The notes below the pieces were generated by a model. It did not search any database, had not been told where the DNA came from, and saw only the letters and a list, made by a program, of their open reading frames with translations. From positions 1,736,001-1,800,000 of the forward strand of contig JBCAML010000008.1 of assembly GCA_038503075.1 (NCBI GenBank): a DNA stretch of 64,000 nt, given 5' to 3'. Numbering within the stretch: the first letter of the stretch is position 1; each line of letters begins with the position of its first letter. Origin of the DNA: Gyromitra esculenta. Its lineage: Eukaryota > Ascomycota > Pezizomycetes > Pezizales > Discinaceae. This document shows, piece by piece, positions 60,767 to 64,000 of the stretch. The position numbers and the translations under genes were made by a program.

Positions 60767-62456
60767 GTGGCAATGACAGGTGGCAAACAGTCAGAGGGAC
60801 TCAGCACGTGACCGCCCAGGGGGCGATTTCCTTGAAATGTGGTGGAGTAAGCGTAGGCGGATGGGAGTATATTCAATATCTCTAGAGCCATTCAATTTAC
60901 TCATTGCAAAGTATTCTGCATCTTTTGAATTTAGTATGTGGTGGTCGGCCTAAACGGCATTAACTCTGAATGGATCAATTAATAAACCCTGTAAATTCCA
61001 GATATCTTTTAAGCGTCTCCGGGCCTAGTAGAAACATGATAACATCTCTATGACGATTTATTCAATTTACAAAAATCACCTTGCACTAACGCCTTGCATG
61101 TTTCGAACCAAACATTGTGGGCTCTGGCTCGGCGAAGTAAAACTACATAAACAAACTAAGCCTAATTGGGACTAGTTCGAGACAAACGCCTTGCCATTCT
61201 GTTGGTGGGGAGCGATTCAACGCTTCGCGCTTGTGGGACTGGAAGTAGCGAGTGATAAACAGTGATGCATGCAGAACAACAGCCAGCAAGTGAGAGTGCT
61301 AAAAAACCCCCACAACGGAAGTATTGCTGCTAATTTCCTGCCTCTGTTCTCGGCTCACCTTTATCTAGTTTATTTGCTAGCAATCACATGTGCTCCCTTT
61401 TCATTCGGGACCAAAGCGTATTCAGGCAACCCATCACAAACGCACGTTTATTATTTCCCAAAACGGATATATGCTACGATGACATAACCCCCATCGATAT
61501 ATGATTTGATGAAGGATGGGATGTGAGGTATTCGATTGTTTACTGTTCGGTTTCTTAATCTAGAACGATCATCCTATAGTCCAGCAGAGACGGCGGGAAC
61601 TCCTTGATTGCTAACGCAACAAAAATGTCCATGGAGATATGTAGTTTAGGAGACTAGAATATACTATAGACCCAGGTCAAACCGTCACGCTCTTTCAAAT
61701 GACTTTCTATTAAAAAGGAGAGCCCTAGTAGAAATCTGCTCTCAGACCTGATTTTTTTATTTTTTTTACGAGACAGCCAGTCCCTACCGTTCTCGGCTGT
61801 GATTCCCGCATATCAAACAACTCATGCTACTCGCAAGAGTAGCTCCAATAGCGCACTACGCAGCACTCAGTGACTCTCAGCGCAGGAGTCTTCCCACCTA
61901 TCCTAGCATATAACTGCAGCTAACGCTTCGGGTTAAGAAACTATAGGCGGCAGAAGCTTCTGTCTTGACTTGGAGTGGATGTGCAATGCGTTTTGTCCAA
62001 GGCACGCAGAACCATATACTAGGGAGTAGGCAGGGAACACCAGGGTTTTCCATTCTGTGAGGTCGCCATAGAAACAATGTGAGACCTGCTCCATCCCCAC
62101 ACCCCTATCCCTAGTAGAGGCAAAAAGATACATGTAGATAGGCGGTTAGTACGCTTAACACGTTGATCGAATAAAGGGGGGGCGGGCAGCATGAGATCCA
62201 ACAGACCAACAGTAACTCTATACGCGAAAATTAGGGGGGGTTTATACACCTTTTCTCTCTCTTCCCCCTCTATATAAAGTTGCCACCTCGCCCTCCCTTC
62301 AGCGTTCTCCCCTTCATCAATCCATTTCTCAACGAGATATAGAAATATACCTCCACATAGCTATCTCAACCCTCCCTCCCCCCAGTACCACCTCCCTCCC
62401 ACCAAACTCCATTTCTACAGAAAATCCCACCTCATTATTTCCAACTCCCCCCAACA
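60767..62456. other. Gene-free spacer and promoter of the small secreted protein
   Basis: No gene supported. The last 180 bp are C/T-rich with a TATA box, suggesting a strong, possibly regulated promoter for the next gene. Confidence 0.5.
62271..62278 (+). promoter_or_regulatory. TATA box of the small secreted protein gene
   Basis: TATATAAA, 186 bp upstream of the ATG at 62457, followed by a long C/T-rich 5' leader (62285-62456) like those of strongly expressed fungal genes. Confidence 0.55.
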
Positions 62457-62699
62457 ATGAAACCAACTATCATTCTCGCAACTCTACTCGTTATCCCAAC
62501 GACCCTCGCCGGTCCCATCGGCTATGGACTATGCCAAGCTGGCTGCGCAGGCGTCGTCATGGCATGCTACGGAGCTGCTGGCGCTGTGTGGGGCGCAACA
62601 GCCGGACTAGGGGCTCCGGCAGCGGTTTTGGCGTGTAATTCTGCATTTGGAACGTGTTCGTCGGTGTGTGCGGCTGTTACGCTCCTGCCAACCCCGTAA
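62457..62699 (+). CDS. Small secreted cysteine-rich protein (Zys3-like / GPIGYG family)
   Basis: A single exon of 80 residues. MKPTIILATLLVIPTTLA is a signal peptide; the mature protein starts GPIGYGLCQAGCAGVVMACY and has six Cys in the order CQAGC ... C ... C ... CSSVC, with a small Ala/Gly-rich middle (GAVWGATAGLGAPAAVLAC). I know this pattern from a group of short fungal secreted proteins often labelled zygote-specific protein after a Chlamydomonas protein; the true role is unknown. A good TATA box and a C/T-rich leader precede it. The Ala/Gly helix could be membrane-active, but this is a guess. Confidence 0.82.
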   Translation: MKPTIILATLLVIPTTLAGPIGYGLCQAGCAGVVMACYGAAGAVWGATAGLGAPAAVLACNSAFGTCSSVCAAVTLLPTP

Positions 62700-63729
62700 T
62701 ATTAATTGATGTGAGTTTACAGTCTTGCTAGCTGGCTCCTGCGGGTTTTTAACTGATGGTGTTTTTTTAAGGGAAACCTTTTGACTGCTATATAGGGTTC
62801 TTTGAGAGGGTCTATAGGTAGCAAGTATGAGATATTGGGGAGGGAGGGAGGGAGGGTATTTATGGTTTTTATTTTTATTTCTATTTCTATTTTTTGCGAA
62901 AGGGGGGGGGTGAGGTGAGAGAATTTTTGGAGAATATTATTCTATGTAATTCTGTTATTCTCGAGCTGCAATTAAAAACTCGGAACTTAGCGTTCCGATT
63001 TTTTAATTGTAGCCTGAGAACATTAGGAATAGATACTGTGCTCGCAGAGTATACTGTTTTTTTCCCCCGAGAGCGAAACTGCCCACACCAATCCTCGTTA
63101 AAGAATAATCGAGTGATGCATCGTGACTCAGAAGTAGGCTTGTCACCATCCTAGCTGCATTTAGCTACTTAATCCTGACACCCAGCGTCTACTCAGACTA
63201 TCAGCAAAAAGCTGTGCTACACAGGTGCACCTACCTCTTACGAAGAACCCACCTGGTTTCCAGGGAAACTGGATAACGTATACCAAACACTAATCCTCGA
63301 AGATTACATCCGTACTGTCAGTCTCACCCTCAAATATCACTTCGAAACGAGTCTAATTAGGCTTAACTTGCTTCAGGGGTACATGGTCCATTTCAGTTAC
63401 AATCCTAGCATTCACACCAAATGCGCAGAAAACGGATTTCGCAAAACTCACTCCAAACCCACCCAAAACCAAAAAGCAACTCTTTTTTCCAAAAAGGAGT
63501 AGGAACGTAACTACTTCCATAGCCATAAGCTCACTAACGTGACCCTAGTACAAGAAGTCCAAGAAAAAGCAACGCCATCCCCCCCTAAACCCCGAAAATC
63601 ACAATCCACGATGATGTAATCTTCTAAACCTTCTGGGCGAAAAAGAAAAGAAAAGAGAGAGAGCACAGGCCAGTAAAAAAAATAAAAATTGGTAGTTGAT
63701 TTTTCTCATAATCGGCTCATTACACCCGC
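62700..63729. other. Spacer between the secreted-protein gene and the right-edge gene
   Basis: Simple repeats (GGGA near 62839, ATTTTT near 62865) follow the stop codon. No gene supported. A small palindrome around AATTAAAAACTCGGAAC and GTTCCGATTTTTTAATT (62970-63007) makes an imperfect hairpin. Confidence 0.5.
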
Positions 63730-64000
63730 TTAATCAATCTCAATGACGTCCGCACTTTTCCCTTTCCCTTTCCCCCCATCATCTCCTTTCCTTTTCTTTC
63801 CTGCCACTGCTGCAGCAGCTCTCAACGTTTGTCCCTGCCCTGCAAACAGAGTCTCCTTCCCGCTCTTCTCCTTATCTTCATCCTTCTTCTTCACCGGTTT
63901 AATCTCATACCCAAAAAACAATTGTCCCTGCGGCACTCTCAATGGCTGTGGCCCAGAGCCCTTCCGGATGGTCCCTGTTGGCGCAGCAAGCGGGGGTGCG
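63730..64000 (-). CDS. ufd1: Ufd1-like protein, C-terminal fragment (gene runs off the right edge)
   Basis: The frame is open from the window edge to the stop at 63730 and encodes about 90 residues: APPLAAPTGTIRKGSGPQPL, then RVPQGQLFFGYEIKPVKKKD, FAGQGQTLR and a Lys/Gly/Asp tail ending VIEID. The L(R/N)(V/L)P.G.LFFGYEIKPVKK segment and FxGxGQTLR are the Cdc48-contacting tail region of fungal Ufd1. With Npl4 and Cdc48, Ufd1 extracts ubiquitylated proteins from the ER and chromatin. The ubiquitin-binding double-psi barrel would be outside the window, so this is a family call from a short piece. Confidence 0.72.
   Translation of the reverse strand, partial: APPLAAPTGTIRKGSGPQPLRVPQGQLFFGYEIKPVKKKDEDKEKSGKETLFAGQGQTLRAAAAVAGKKRKGDDGGKGKGKSADVIEID

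Overview
The window looks like nuclear DNA of a filamentous ascomycete. Genes are split by many short introns (mostly 50-100 nt, GT-AG), spacers are long and AT-rich, and several genes belong to fungal families: striatin, Hsf1, Rad14, HAM1-like, and a fungal A-T-R synthetase. The cofilin has the short yeast/fission-yeast form, and the F-box-plus-ankyrin and GPIGYG-type secreted proteins are common in early-diverging Pezizomycotina. I lean towards Pezizomycetes (truffle/morel side), as an inference with modest confidence. Exon limits were set by eye from splice signals, frame continuity and family knowledge.

Layout. 1-1685: 5' part of a Seb1/Nrd1-type CTD-interacting RNA-binding protein (minus). 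6315-9599: single-module A-T-R NRPS-like reductase (minus). 9.6-16.4 kb: gene-free, full of short TA-flanked inverted-repeat elements and one retroposed fragment. 16.4-22.2 kb: histone H2A.Z (plus), mitochondrial Hsp60 (minus), cofilin (plus); Hsp60 and cofilin are divergent. 23.6-24.7 kb: a CDK-like pseudokinase. 27.3-28.5 kb: F-box/ankyrin protein. 30.1-31.9 kb: a small secreted protein and a RidA-like protein (both minus). 33.9-34.7 kb: an unknown protein, followed by a probable pseudogene. 36.1-38.8 kb: striatin; 40.3-41.4 kb: Rad14/XPA (both minus). 45.6-48.7 kb: Hsf1 (plus). 49.8-50.4 kb: a 168-aa unknown. 51-54.3 kb: a second repeat cluster. 54.8-57.7 kb: HAM1-like protein (plus). 60-60.8 kb: FHA-only protein (plus). 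62.5-62.7 kb: a Cys-rich secreted peptide (plus). 63.7 kb to the end: C-terminus of a Ufd1-like protein (minus).

The genes do not form one pathway. Most are housekeeping genes of chromatin, transcription, proteostasis, cytoskeleton and repair, with lineage-specific genes between them. Hsf1 and its classical target class (Hsp60) share the window, but I saw no clean heat-shock element beside hsp60. The most distinctive features are the pseudokinase, which has lost the HRD Asp, the catalytic-loop Lys and the Mg-binding Asn, and a set of non-autonomous DNA elements. Nine of these have ends and TA target duplications I could place, one of them a family with two 127-bp copies 42 kb apart. A further Tourist-like element has a TAA duplication.
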